Assembly: GCA_903939115.1 (NCBI GenBank) | Contig: CAJAFV010000047.1 | Coordinates: forward strand, 1-64,000 | DNA length: 64,000 nucleotides | Reading direction: 5' to 3' | Source: an uncultured Geobacteraceae bacterium | GTDB lineage: Bacteria; Desulfobacterota; Desulfuromonadia; Geobacterales; Pseudopelobacteraceae | Position numbers and translations under genes: made by a program | Notes under the pieces: generated by a model | What the model saw: only the letters and a program-made list of their open reading frames with translations | Database searches by the model: none | What the model was told of the DNA's origin: nothing | In this document: one piece after another, positions 1-8,774 of the stretch | Position numbering within the stretch: position 1 is the stretch's first letter | How the letters are laid out: the number at the start of each line of letters is the position of its first letter

Positions 1-52
1 ATAAGAGAAGATCATCCGAAGAGAAGATTAATCTAAAACAGGAGGAAAAACT

Positions 53-2050
53 ATGAGTATCAAGAAGCTAAGTTTCATGCTGTTAGGTGCGCTCTCTCTG
101 ACCGCACTGCTGGGTGGTTGCGGGTCGGACAATAAAGAGGGAAGTGCAGGCAACGCCGGCCTTGATTCAGTGCCAAAGGTGAGTGAAGCAGCCTGTGCAC
201 AGTGCCATGGTTCATCATATAACCCCCAGAGCGGCATGCAGATCTACTCAGAGTATGTTCAGTCGAAACACTTCAAGAATACCCTCGGTGAAGTCATCGG
301 CTGTCAGGATTGCCATGGCGGTGGTTCTCAGCATAATGGCGTTGGTCCTATGCCATACCCTAACCCTGATGCTGCCGGAAAGTGCTGGGGCTGCCATCAG
401 CCAGCGTTTATCGGTGCGTATGGTGCACCCAGTGCAGTTGAAAAGGCCCACTTTAAAAATATGACCAGCTACCGCATCCAGTACATTAACCCGACATCCG
501 CTGAAGGGACACGATGCACCGGTTGCCATGAACCACACAATCCGAACTCAGGACTCGGTGCAGCCGAACGTAAAGCTTGGGCTGAATCAGGCCACGGTGA
601 CGTTGCTGGTGCCGCCTGGCTACCGAGCTCTACCCACAAATGGTTGGCTACCGGTGACAGCGCTGATTTTTCAACAGGCGTTCCGGCAAGTGACTGCGTG
701 CGCTGCCACACGGCCGACGGTTTCAAGCAGTTTGTTGGCAGCGGCTACAAAAACGTGAATAGTGTCGCTGGTGATCCCAAGGCTAACTCGGCACTCAAGT
801 GCAGCGCCTGTCACTACAACGACAGTTTCAGCGTCCGGGGAGCGGGTGCATTTACCGCTCGGTATAACAAAGGTGTTTCTCCGAAAACATTCCCTGATGT
901 CGGCAACAGTAATCTTTGCATTGCCTGTCACTCCGCACGCGAAAGCGGTGATTCGATAGCTGCCGTTGCAGACTTTACTAACTCTAGTTTCGTAAATTCG
1001 CACTACATGGCTGCTGCAGCTACAATGTACATGTCCAATTCATTTACTAACTACACTACGCTGACCTCAAAGATGCCTGGTAGCAAAGATACAGAGAACC
1101 TTTTCACTAACAATTACACCACTCCTGCGGTTTTTGTTGCTACCGCTAACTCTACAACTTTGGACAAAACACTTCTTCCCCTTAATACCACTGCTCCTTT
1201 CGGTATTGCTGGCGGACAAAACAGCGCCCACCGAAGGCTAGGAACACCACTTATCGCTGGTTCAGAAACGTACCTTCCTGCCGGTGGGATTGCCCTTACC
1301 ACCAACGGCCCGTGCGTAACCTGTCATATGCAGGCAGATAATCCAGTTGCCGGTGACAGTGCAGAAAGTAAGGACTTGCCAGTTCCAGCAACCCGTCCTG
1401 CGCATGGACACAGTCTTCTGATCGACAGTGCCACTGCTTTTCAAGTCTGTCTCCCCTGCCATGGAGAACAACATTTAGATGGCGGTGATGGAGCAGGTAA
1501 TCCAATTATAACCGCAACCACCAACCTTGCCACTTTACAGTCCGCCATGATCGAACCTCAGAGCAAGTGCTTTCAGGATGGCCTGACTTTAGCCAAAAAG
1601 GTTCTTTTGACTAAATGGGGGATCAGTTACTCCACTACATATCCTTACTTCTACGATATGACCAAAGACCCTACAGGCAAAACCCAGGTCAAAGATTGGA
1701 CCCGTGGGACCAAAAACCAAGCTTTCGGTAAGAAAATGATGGGGGCCTGCTTCAATCTCAACCTCCTGATTCGTGATCCTGGTGCATATCTGCATGCCCG
1801 GACATTTACCCAGCGGTTGGTGTATGACGTTATTGACTTCTTTGATGATGGTAATATAAATTTCTCGACCCTCGCAACCGCAAGAGCAACTACTCCAACG
1901 ATTTATAAAGGGTGGAACGTCAACGTCCGCGCTAGTGATGGCAGCCTTGCTACCGAATCCATGATCTGGCTTTCAGGAACGCACTACAGCGACCCTGGTG
2001 CAGTTGCCGGCGTCAATACCAAGCTAACACCGATGAGGCTCCGTCCATAA
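53..2050 (+). CDS. Nine-haem c-type cytochrome, predicted lipoprotein
   Basis: 665 aa. Nine CXXCH haem-binding motifs are visible (CAQCH, CQDCH, CWGCH, CTGCH, CVRCH, CSACH, CIACH, CVTCH, CLPCH), the first seven within roughly the first 300 residues and the last two at about 425 and 470. The N-terminus has a lysine pair, a hydrophobic core and a lipobox ending LLGGC, so Cys23 is the probable lipidation site; this points to a periplasm-facing or outer-membrane-exported electron carrier. The last 180 residues lack haem motifs. A strong ribosome site (AGGAGG, 41-46) precedes the ATG. Multihaem cytochromes of this sort carry electrons to extracellular acceptors in Geobacter; the exact partner cannot be told. 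It appears monocistronic, with a terminator at 2090. Confidence 0.93.
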   Translation: MSIKKLSFMLLGALSLTALLGGCGSDNKEGSAGNAGLDSVPKVSEAACAQCHGSSYNPQSGMQIYSEYVQSKHFKNTLGEVIGCQDCHGGGSQHNGVGPMPYPNPDAAGKCWGCHQPAFIGAYGAPSAVEKAHFKNMTSYRIQYINPTSAEGTRCTGCHEPHNPNSGLGAAERKAWAESGHGDVAGAAWLPSSTHKWLATGDSADFSTGVPASDCVRCHTADGFKQFVGSGYKNVNSVAGDPKANSALKCSACHYNDSFSVRGAGAFTARYNKGVSPKTFPDVGNSNLCIACHSARESGDSIAAVADFTNSSFVNSHYMAAAATMYMSNSFTNYTTLTSKMPGSKDTENLFTNNYTTPAVFVATANSTTLDKTLLPLNTTAPFGIAGGQNSAHRRLGTPLIAGSETYLPAGGIALTTNGPCVTCHMQADNPVAGDSAESKDLPVPATRPAHGHSLLIDSATAFQVCLPCHGEQHLDGGDGAGNPIITATTNLATLQSAMIEPQSKCFQDGLTLAKKVLLTKWGISYSTTYPYFYDMTKDPTGKTQVKDWTRGTKNQAFGKKMMGACFNLNLLIRDPGAYLHARTFTQRLVYDVIDFFDDGNINFSTLATARATTPTIYKGWNVNVRASDGSLATESMIWLSGTHYSDPGAVAGVNTKLTPMRLRP

Positions 2051-2089
2051 TCTGTAATTGACTACTCAATAAGAGAATTGCTCCAATCG

Positions 2090-2119
2090 GCCCCGCCTCG
2101 CAAGAGGTGGGGCTTTATT
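2090..2119 (+). terminator. Rho-independent terminator of the cytochrome gene
   Basis: Ten-base arms GCCCCGCCTC (2090-2099) and GAGGTGGGGC (2104-2113), one G-T wobble, four-base loop, followed by TTTATT. Confidence 0.85.
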
Positions 2120-2280
2120 GTCGACAAAAGGATTAGAACTTGGCAATTTAAGAGACACTAAGACAAAAAGGTATTCAACATAACCGAAATGGCGTTTGTT
2201 CCTTAAGGAGTGATCTGGTTTTACATAATGCTATATTCACTCGTTTATACCTGAAAGCGTCTATTTTTGGAGGTAACTAC

Positions 2281-2391
2281 ATGACTATTGCAATCTTATC
2301 GATATCGTTTTTAGCCGTGCTTGGGGCAACATTTGCATATCAATGTTTCGGCTACAAGAAGTCTCAATCCCAAAAGGACAGATGGCATTAG
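2281..2391 (+). CDS. Small single-span membrane peptide (36 aa)
   Basis: ATG at 2281 with a good ribosome site GGAGG at 2269-2273, seven bases upstream. The 36-residue product begins MTIAILSISFLAVLGATF, one hydrophobic span of about 20 residues, then a short polar, lysine-rich tail. The stop at 2389 lies 12 bases before the start of the next small gene, whose ribosome site (GGAG, 2391-2394) overlaps this stop, so the two are probably co-translated. No family recognised. It could be a membrane anchor, a leader peptide or a small toxin-like peptide; nothing visible decides this. Confidence 0.6.
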   Translation: MTIAILSISFLAVLGATFAYQCFGYKKSQSQKDRWH

Positions 2392-2403
2392 GAGAACACG
2401 CCA

Positions 2404-2565
2404 ATGGACAAATCAACCCGACACAACCCAAGGTATAATGTAATATCCATGCGCATCAGCAAAGAAGAACGCAAACGCCTTGATGATATTGCGGCAAGGT
2501 GCAAAATGAATGTTTCAGACATCATGCGCGTTGCTTTTGAGAACTATACAACCACTATCCACTAG
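2404..2565 (+). CDS. Small ribbon-helix-helix (CopG/Arc-like) protein
   Basis: 53 aa. After about 14 residues comes a beta-strand-like NVISMRIS, then the helix KEERKRLDDIAARCKM and a second helix SDIMRVAFENYTT, the pattern of a ribbon-helix-helix DNA-binding protein that works as a dimer. Usual CopG-type proteins are 45-60 aa, so the length fits. Ribosome site GGAG at 2391-2394. It is coupled to the 36-aa membrane peptide upstream. The target operator is unknown; autoregulation of the pair would be typical of such small repressors but is only inferred. Confidence 0.65.
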   Translation: MDKSTRHNPRYNVISMRISKEERKRLDDIAARCKMNVSDIMRVAFENYTTTIH

Positions 2566-2591
2566 TTCAACATTCATACACTGACATAAAA

Positions 2592-2630
2592 AAGGCTGGT
2601 ATCTCCAATGAGGTATCAGCCTTCTCTATT
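2592..2630 (+). terminator. Terminator of the small two-gene unit
   Basis: Fourteen-base arms AAGGCTGGTATCTC (2592-2605) and GAGGTATCAGCCTT (2610-2623) with two G-T wobbles, CAAT loop and a T-rich tail. It closes the small operon that ends at 2565. Confidence 0.85.
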
Positions 2631-2681
2631 TGTAGGTATGGGGGGGAATGGAGAAAAGGGAGTGGTAATAGGAAAAAGCTG

Positions 2682-2825
2682 GTGAGTATATGTCATGTAT
2701 CTGAGGCACAGTGCCGGTTCAATCGTCGTTTCGATCTCAAAACCATGTCCCTCGCCTGCTTTATGCTGGAGTTAGAACCGGAAGCCGCACTGAGGGATGT
2801 AGAATTTACCAAAGTACCATTTTAA
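2682..2825 (+). pseudogene. Remnant of an IS1595-like transposase C-terminus
   Basis: An open frame without a start encodes about 47 residues containing CRFNRRFDLKTM and ends at TAA 2823-2825. The RFNRR(F/Y)DL motif near the C-terminus is characteristic of IS1595/ISXO2-type transposases. Only this tail survives; the catalytic part is missing and no inverted repeats were found around it. The match is from memory of the family, not from a search. Confidence 0.45.
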
Positions 2826-2829
2826 AATC

Positions 2830-2920
2830 GTAGGGGCGTATGGCATACGCCCTGTCCGGATCAGAAATAAATCCAATCATTATCGGTTATCCCAACGGGA
2901 CGAACGCAATTCGCCCCTAC
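2830..2920. repeat. Dispersed GTAGGGGCG inverted-repeat element
   Basis: The ends GTAGGGGCG (2830-2838) and CGCCCCTAC (2912-2920) are perfect inverted repeats; inside, GGGGCGTATGGCATACGCCC forms its own hairpin. A related but shorter hairpin beginning GTAGGGGCGC lies between atpD and atpC at 7275-7297. Together with the transposase remnant it fills most of the gene-free stretch 2631-3077; the rest (2921-3077) shows nothing recognisable. Confidence 0.6.
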
Positions 2921-3077
2921 AAAAACGGTATGTCAACAATTTCCACACACCTGAGAAGGGGTTGAGACGGCCTGAAGAATAGCGCTAATCGGAATATAAT
3001 TTACGCTTATCTTTCAAATCTACATACCAAATATACTGAGCTATAACGTTTTTACAGGCTGAGGCAGCTAAATCTGC

Positions 3078-3431
3078 TCAGTAGACACACTTGAGCGTTT
3101 TAAAGGTTTCTTGAATTACAGTTCCTTTCTCGCTGTAGTTCTCGGTGAGTATATTCCGCAACGGAACAAATGAATTAACGTTCAGTTTGTTTATCTGCAA
3201 TCCAACTCCGTGTTCTTCCTTCCGAACCACTTTTGCATTTACCTTTAGAGAAACCTGATTTGAATAGTAAACGGTGACATTCACGGGGATATTAAGTGGA
3301 ATGTCATAATCTGTTTTCAGGAATATCCCGTGAAGACTCAAATTGTCCGTATTGCAAAGAACGACCTCGTTGCCATACCTGACAGAGGCCCCAACCGAAT
3401 AGTTAACCCTTGTAGAATTTCTGTTGTCCAT
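3078..3431 (-). CDS. PilZ domain protein
   Basis: 117 aa, essentially a single PilZ domain. The two c-di-GMP contact motifs are present: RxxxR as R4-N-S-T-R8, and the (D/N)xSxxG-type motif as NLSLHG near residue 31. No membrane segment or partner domain. PilZ proteins bind cyclic di-GMP and switch motility, polysaccharide or pilus functions; the specific output here cannot be deduced. The gene stands alone, downstream of a terminator that separates it from the PEP-CTERM gene. The N-terminal start at 3431 has a modest purine-rich upstream sequence. Confidence 0.8.
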   Translation of the reverse strand: MDNRNSTRVNYSVGASVRYGNEVVLCNTDNLSLHGIFLKTDYDIPLNIPVNVTVYYSNQVSLKVNAKVVRKEEHGVGLQINKLNVNSFVPLRNILTENYSEKGTVIQETFKTLKCVY

Positions 3432-3496
3432 GACGGACCCCTCTTGAGATTACAGATTATGCCTCATGTTACCAGTGTAAATTTTTCCGACTCCAA

Positions 3497-3528
3497 GTAA
3501 AAGGCGTCACAGAAGCAACGCCTTTTAC
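3497..3528 (-). terminator. Terminator after the PEP-CTERM gene
   Basis: Perfect 11-base arms GTAAAAGGCGT (3497-3507) and ACGCCTTTTAC (3518-3528) around a ten-base loop; reads as a terminator on the minus strand, 28 bases past the stop at 3557. Confidence 0.7.
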
Positions 3529-3556
3529 AGCAAATGATCTAAGACCCCACTTCAAC

Positions 3557-3796
3557 TTAAGCTGTTTTATTCATTCTACGCTTGCCGTATACTGCCAAGC
3601 AAAGCATGACAATTCCGATGAGCATCATTGCGCCCGGTTCCGGGACTGGAGTCGTGCCGTTTGTAAAAAAGGCGCCAGATTGCCCATTCAGCTCTGTACC
3701 AAAACCTCCAATGCGGGCTGCAAAGTGATATCCTATTGCACTCGTTGCAACCAGCAAAATCGCCCCTGCCAGAAATGCTATTATTAGCTTTTTCAT
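3557..3796 (-). CDS. Small PEP-CTERM-sorted protein
   Basis: 79 aa from the ATG at 3796 (MKKLIIAFLAG); a GTG five codons upstream is possible but the AGGGA ribosome site sits between them and favours the ATG. An N-terminal hydrophobic signal (residues 3-22) is followed by about 25 mature residues and a C-terminal sorting signal: VPEPG, a hydrophobic span of 16-17 residues, then the basic tail KRRMNK. In known systems such signals are processed by an exosortase (Xrt/Eps) and the protein goes to the outer surface or exopolysaccharide. No exosortase gene is in the window. The very short mature region suggests a small surface peptide; function unknown. Confidence 0.85.
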   Translation of the reverse strand: MKKLIIAFLAGAILLVATSAIGYHFAARIGGFGTELNGQSGAFFTNGTTPVPEPGAMMLIGIVMLCLAVYGKRRMNKTA

Positions 3797-4321
3797 TTTC
3801 TGTCCCTCCACATATTTAACTTAATCATATTTGTAATCATATTTAATTAACTATCACTGCTATTTATCTATACGCAATGGGTGTGCCAAAACGGCAAGCT
3901 CCTAATACATATGGTTATTTTTATCTTAGCGTTAAAGCAAAAAACATAATGTAATTTTTTCCGACAGTCGTTTAATGTGTGCGAGAGAGCGAAGCCGTGG
4001 AATAGACTATCTTGATGTTGAAGGAGATTTACGACGTCTACCGGTACTGTAATACCTCAGCATCGCCCTGCATATTACAGGATTGAAGTACAAAGTGAAC
4101 GTGCTGTTAATCCAAATGAGAAGGCGGGATTATCAGTGTTGTATGCTTATAAACAGTTGGCTTTTAAGTGAAAACAATTTACCTCTTTACATTATGTTAG
4201 CCAGAGAGCCAAAAAAATTGGCATTGGCAACAGTAACAGCAAAATCATTGACGGATGAAATTAACGCATGAAATACTGGACAAAAATAAAAACATATATT
4301 ATAGTACCTGTTCGCTTGTAC
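3797..4321. other. AT-rich intergenic stretch, no gene supported
   Basis: About 525 bases between the PEP-CTERM gene and tRNA-Ser, including the promoter region of the former. Short open frames occur (for example 4083-4271 on the plus strand) but lack ribosome sites and recognisable protein features. A frame ending near 4168 that reads RPAYYRIEVQSERAV could be a decayed gene end, but I cannot assign it. Confidence 0.5.
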
Positions 4322-4412
4322 GGAGAGATGTCCGAGCGGTTGAAGGAGCACGCCTGGAAAGCGTGTGTACGTTTATAGCGTACCCAGGGTTCGAATCCCT
4401 GTCTCTCCGCCA
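4322..4412 (+). tRNA. tRNA-Ser (anticodon GGA)
   Basis: Acceptor arms GGAGAGA (4322-4328) and TCTCTCC (4402-4408), discriminator G and encoded CCA (4410-4412). The anticodon stem CACGC/GCGTG encloses the loop CTGGAAA, giving anticodon GGA at 4356-4358. A long variable arm (GTACGTTTATAGCGTAC) and the T loop GGTTCGAATCC are as expected for a class II serine tRNA reading UCC/UCU. Confidence 0.96.
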
Positions 4413-4423
4413 GAAAAACACCA

Positions 4424-4455
4424 GGAGCCCTTGAGTAATCATGGGCTCTTTCTGT
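4424..4455 (+). terminator. Terminator after tRNA-Ser
   Basis: Arms GGAGCCC (4424-4430) and GGGCTCT (4443-4449) followed by TTCTGTTT, twelve bases after the CCA end. Confidence 0.6.
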
Positions 4456-4502
4456 TTGCAAACCAGGACATATTCAAAATTATCGAATCTACTTGGGGAA
4501 CT

Positions 4503-5471
4503 TCAGAAGGAGAGTGGATCAATTTCTGACGTAGTAGCAGCTTCCGTGAAGGCCCAAGCTCTATTGCTTCCCTGCCGCGTTCCGCGTCTTACCATCTCGG
4601 CATCTATCAGGTTAAGGATTTCGAACTTCTTAAGCGACCAAAGCGGCGCTATCAGTCTGTCATGTCCACCATCTCCGGTCAGGCGATGAATCAGGATACG
4701 CGGATCTAAAAGCTCCAGAAAGTCGCAGACCAACCCGGCGTATTCATCCCTGCCCAAAACCATCACCTCACCCCGGTCGTACATGTCAGCCAACAGTGTG
4801 CCCTTCATAACATGCAACAGGTGAAGCTTAACACCATCAATACCAAGTCGGTTCAACTCGCCCGCCATGGCCAGCATATGCTCACGTGATTCCCCAGGCA
4901 AACCGAGGATGATGTGGGCACAGACTCGCAACCCTCGCGACTTGGCACGCTGAACAGCATCAACAGAACAGCGGTAATCATGGCGACGATTAATCAGCGC
5001 AAGAGTGGAGTCATGAATCGACTGAATTCCGAGTTCAAGCCAGAGATAGGTTTGAGAGTTAAGCTCCTGCAAGTAGTCCAGAACTTCATCCGGCAGACAG
5101 TCGGGTCGAGTGGCAATTATCAGTCCGACGACATCGGGCACAGACAATGCCTCGGCGAACAGTTTGCGCAGTTGATCAACAGGAGCGTAGGTATTAGAGT
5201 AGGCTTGAAAGTAGGCAAGGAATTTAACCGCACGGTACTTCCTGCGCATGACCTCTTTACCGTCTTCAATCTGGGCAGCAATGGCTAAATCACGCCGGAT
5301 ACCGAACGAACCGGATCCATGACCGCCGCAGAAGATACAGCCGCCACTATCCAGAGAGCCGTCCCGGTTGGGGCACGTGAAGCCGGCGTCTACCGATATC
5401 CGCTGAACTTTACAGCCAAAGTGTTGTTTAAGCTCTCCAGAGAGGGTGGTATAGCATTTGAATTGAGGCAT
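4503..5471 (-). CDS. Radical SAM protein, YhcC/TIGR01212 type
   Basis: 322 aa. The N-terminus carries the cluster-binding cysteines as C33-PNRDG-x6-C45-IFC48, a CX11CX2C spacing seen in the YhcC/TIGR01212 group rather than the classic CX3CX2C. Further family features: SNTYAP, ATRPDCLP (SAM-binding region), WLELGIQS and HIILGLPGE. Members are cytoplasmic and of uncertain substrate. Its start lies two bases after the stop of the unknown gene at 5474, so the two are co-transcribed. The length matches the family, 300-330 aa. Confidence 0.9.
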   Translation of the reverse strand: MPQFKCYTTLSGELKQHFGCKVQRISVDAGFTCPNRDGSLDSGGCIFCGGHGSGSFGIRRDLAIAAQIEDGKEVMRRKYRAVKFLAYFQAYSNTYAPVDQLRKLFAEALSVPDVVGLIIATRPDCLPDEVLDYLQELNSQTYLWLELGIQSIHDSTLALINRRHDYRCSVDAVQRAKSRGLRVCAHIILGLPGESREHMLAMAGELNRLGIDGVKLHLLHVMKGTLLADMYDRGEVMVLGRDEYAGLVCDFLELLDPRILIHRLTGDGGHDRLIAPLWSLKKFEILNLIDAEMVRRGTRQGSNRAWAFTEAATTSEIDPLSF

Positions 5472-5473
5472 GC

Positions 5474-5998
5474 TCAGCGGTGCGCAGATGTTGTCATTTT
5501 CTTTTCAAGCCGCTCCACCCAGCACTGTTCTGTTGAAAGAGTCCGCAGGAATTCACCGGCAAAAAAGAACTTGGCGCGTGGCACCGGTACGCTGATAAAA
5601 TCCTTACCACGCCCCACTGTGAGGGCAAAGCCGTTCTTACCGCCTCGCTCCCATTTCTCTACGGAAACCGTAGTAACTATTTCATCGCTATTTTCACCGG
5701 CAGAAAACATATGCGGATTGAGCTTTTCCTTGCACGGGACCGGAGAGTCTAAAACCTGGCATATCATTTGTGACAAACTGAAGGCCTCATCAGGTTCACA
5801 GATAAAACGGATTTGAGTAATATCTTCCGGTTTCGTTTTCGGTGTCAGCTTGAAAAAGCGGAGATGTATCCGCCCACTCCGCTCCACAACCGCTCCATGA
5901 TCTTCACAGGTCTTAATTGCAGCGCGTATTTCGACTCCGGTAGATTGAGAAAATATCTCGTAGCAACGATATCGTTTCAGCTCGTCACTTTGTGGCAT
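5474..5998 (-). CDS. Conserved-looking protein of unknown function
   Basis: 174 aa, not recognised. Soluble, mixed alpha/beta composition, no signal or membrane span; five scattered cysteines (for example YRCYEIF, KTCEDHG, FICEPDE) without a metal-binding pattern. A good ribosome site (GAGGAG) precedes the ATG at 5998. It is the middle gene of a minus-strand unit: 42 bases downstream of the 117-aa gene and two bases upstream of the YhcC-like radical SAM gene, so a role linked to that enzyme is possible but unproven. Confidence 0.75.
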   Translation of the reverse strand: MPQSDELKRYRCYEIFSQSTGVEIRAAIKTCEDHGAVVERSGRIHLRFFKLTPKTKPEDITQIRFICEPDEAFSLSQMICQVLDSPVPCKEKLNPHMFSAGENSDEIVTTVSVEKWERGGKNGFALTVGRGKDFISVPVPRAKFFFAGEFLRTLSTEQCWVERLEKKMTTSAHR

Positions 5999-6040
5999 AC
6001 TGTTCTCCTCACAGGGAAATACATTACGGAAGTACGGAAC

Positions 6041-6394
6041 TCAATCCGCCCGATGCAGAATATTCTGGTGAACTTCCTTGAGAGATTTCATGATCTCTTT
6101 GCGTAGGGCTTTTTTCTCCGGAATCAGGGCCAATCTTTTTTTAAAATCATTGGCAGCAATCCTCAGAAGCAGTTCGGTGCTTGCGCCGGTCTTTCCAGAT
6201 TCAAGATCCTCTTTTACAGCAGATATTATATGTTTAAGGTTTTCAAGCGTCACCAGATCCTTCCCGATATCTTCTTTATATTGGTCATTCGCAGTATTTT
6301 CAAGTTGATCTGCAAGTACATGGCGAATTTCCAGGCAAGCCAGTCTAATACCATTGAGCAACTTCAGGTTCTGTGTAATATTAATTCCAGTCAT
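6041..6394 (-). CDS. Small helical protein of unknown function
   Basis: 117 aa, not recognised. The sequence is rich in Leu, Lys and Glu and is predicted by eye to be almost entirely helical (for example NGIRLACLEIRHVLADQLEN and KKALRKEIMKSLKEVHQN). No signal peptide or membrane segment. First gene of the minus-strand unit that continues with the 174-aa protein and the radical SAM protein; the upstream ribosome site (AAGGGTGGG) is close to the ATG. Could be a small structural or regulatory protein. Confidence 0.65.
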   Translation of the reverse strand: MTGINITQNLKLLNGIRLACLEIRHVLADQLENTANDQYKEDIGKDLVTLENLKHIISAVKEDLESGKTGASTELLLRIAANDFKKRLALIPEKKALRKEIMKSLKEVHQNILHRAD

Positions 6395-6464
6395 ATCCCA
6401 CCCTTTTCTTTCTACGAGTCACACCGGCAGAACCGGTGGTTTATGTAACTTCATCAATAAATTT

Positions 6465-6655
6465 CCTGATTCGTTCTCATTCGCCGCAAGACCCTTCTCC
6501 ATGAGGACCCATAGGGCCTAAAGGAGAAGGTGGCCGAAGGCCGGATGAGGGGGGTGCGGTGCCATAAAATTGCAACATTTCCCCCTCACCCTAACCCACT
6601 CCCTCATGGAGAGGGGACGAAAAACCTTATTAGCGGCGAATCAGAACGAATCAGG
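6465..6655. repeat. 191-bp MITE-like element with 23-bp terminal inverted repeats
   Basis: The arms at 6465-6487 (begins CCTGATTCGTTCT, ends CGCCGC) and 6633-6655 are inverted copies differing at one base. Inside lie arms CCTTCTCC/GGAGAAGG and a block AGGTGGCCGAAGGCCGGATG flanked by runs of G. The 30-base block 6523-6552 is found again, inverted and identical, at 32855-32884. No open frame, so it is non-autonomous. It fills most of the gene-free stretch 6395-6778; no coding sequence is visible in the rest. Confidence 0.8.
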
Positions 6656-6778
6656 ATAAATTTTGGAATTAAGAAACTTTTTCAAAGTTATTATTAATTT
6701 TTTTCAAGAGTATACATACACAAGCGCGGTACGTCAAACAGGGAATGAAATTAAATCAGAAATATTTGAGATATAGAT

Positions 6779-6826
6779 GTTACAAACAGAAAGAGCGGCT
6801 TCGCAGCCGCTCTTTCTGTTTGTAAC
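6779..6826 (-). terminator. Strong terminator of the ATP synthase operon
   Basis: Perfect 21-base inverted repeat (6779-6799 and 6806-6826) with core AGAAAGAGCGGC / GCCGCTCTTTCT and loop TTCGCA. It follows the atpC stop (6845) on the minus strand; T-rich on both sides, so it may act in both directions. Confidence 0.9.
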
Positions 6827-6844
6827 TGGTATGATAGAGACGTT

Positions 6845-7261
6845 TTACTTACGTACGGCTTTACCGGCGACCTGCATACGAATAATCGCCCGCTCCAAAG
6901 CGGCCTCATAAATCTTATGTTGTTTGTCTTCTTGAGTAAGTTTTTTAAGCGCCTCCTCAGCACGGCCGAGAGCCGCCTTGGCACGCTCAACATCTATTTC
7001 AGCGGCAATCTCCGCTGTTTCAACAAGAACAATAATCTTATCATCCTGAACTTCAAAGTAACCCCAATTGAGCGACATATGCTCGGAGACCCCGTTGTTC
7101 TTATAGACCAGCTCACCAATCTTGAGCGACGTAAGAAACGGTGCATGCCCCGGCAGGATACCGAACTCGCCGATCTTACCGGTAGCGGTAACTTCCTCAA
7201 CCTCGGTATCGACGACTTTTTTATACGGGGTAACTATTTCAAGTTTCATCTTTTCAGCCAT
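6845..7261 (-). CDS. atpC: ATP synthase F1 subunit epsilon
   Basis: 138 aa from MAEKMKLEIV. Beta-sandwich domain with EVEEVTATGKIGEFGILPGHAPFLT, the family signature, then a helical hairpin (IDVERAKAALGRAEEALK) that regulates rotation. A longer frame begins eight codons upstream, but that ATG lies in the GTAGGGGCG repeat; the ribosome site AAGGAAG before the chosen ATG decides the start. Last gene of the cluster, followed by a strong terminator. Confidence 0.96.
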   Translation of the reverse strand: MAEKMKLEIVTPYKKVVDTEVEEVTATGKIGEFGILPGHAPFLTSLKIGELVYKNNGVSEHMSLNWGYFEVQDDKIIVLVETAEIAAEIDVERAKAALGRAEEALKKLTQEDKQHKIYEAALERAIIRMQVAGKAVRK

Positions 7262-7274
7262 ATATTCTTCCTTG

Positions 7275-7297
7275 TAGGGGCGCATTGCACGCGCCCC
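7275..7297. repeat. GTAGGGGCG-type hairpin between atpD and atpC
   Basis: Perfect 7-base arms GGGGCGC (7277-7283) and GCGCCCC (7291-7297) with a 7-base loop, beginning GTAGGGGCG like the element at 2830-2920. Without a T tail on either side it is not a classic terminator; it may affect the relative expression or decay of atpD and atpC message. Confidence 0.6.
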
Positions 7298-7307
7298 AAC
7301 AGTTAAA

Positions 7308-8753
<1,446 letters not shown>

Positions 8754-8774
8754 TCATATAGTGTTACGTAAAAA

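Noticed and set aside
13..28. Repeated AAGAGAAGAT before the cytochrome gene
   Set aside because: Two purine-rich copies 16 bases apart; too short and simple, and the upstream region is outside the window.
4083..4271. Possible 62-aa gene before tRNA-Ser
   Set aside because: Starts at a TTG with no ribosome site and has no recognisable features; another frame in the same stretch looks equally gene-like, so neither is supported.
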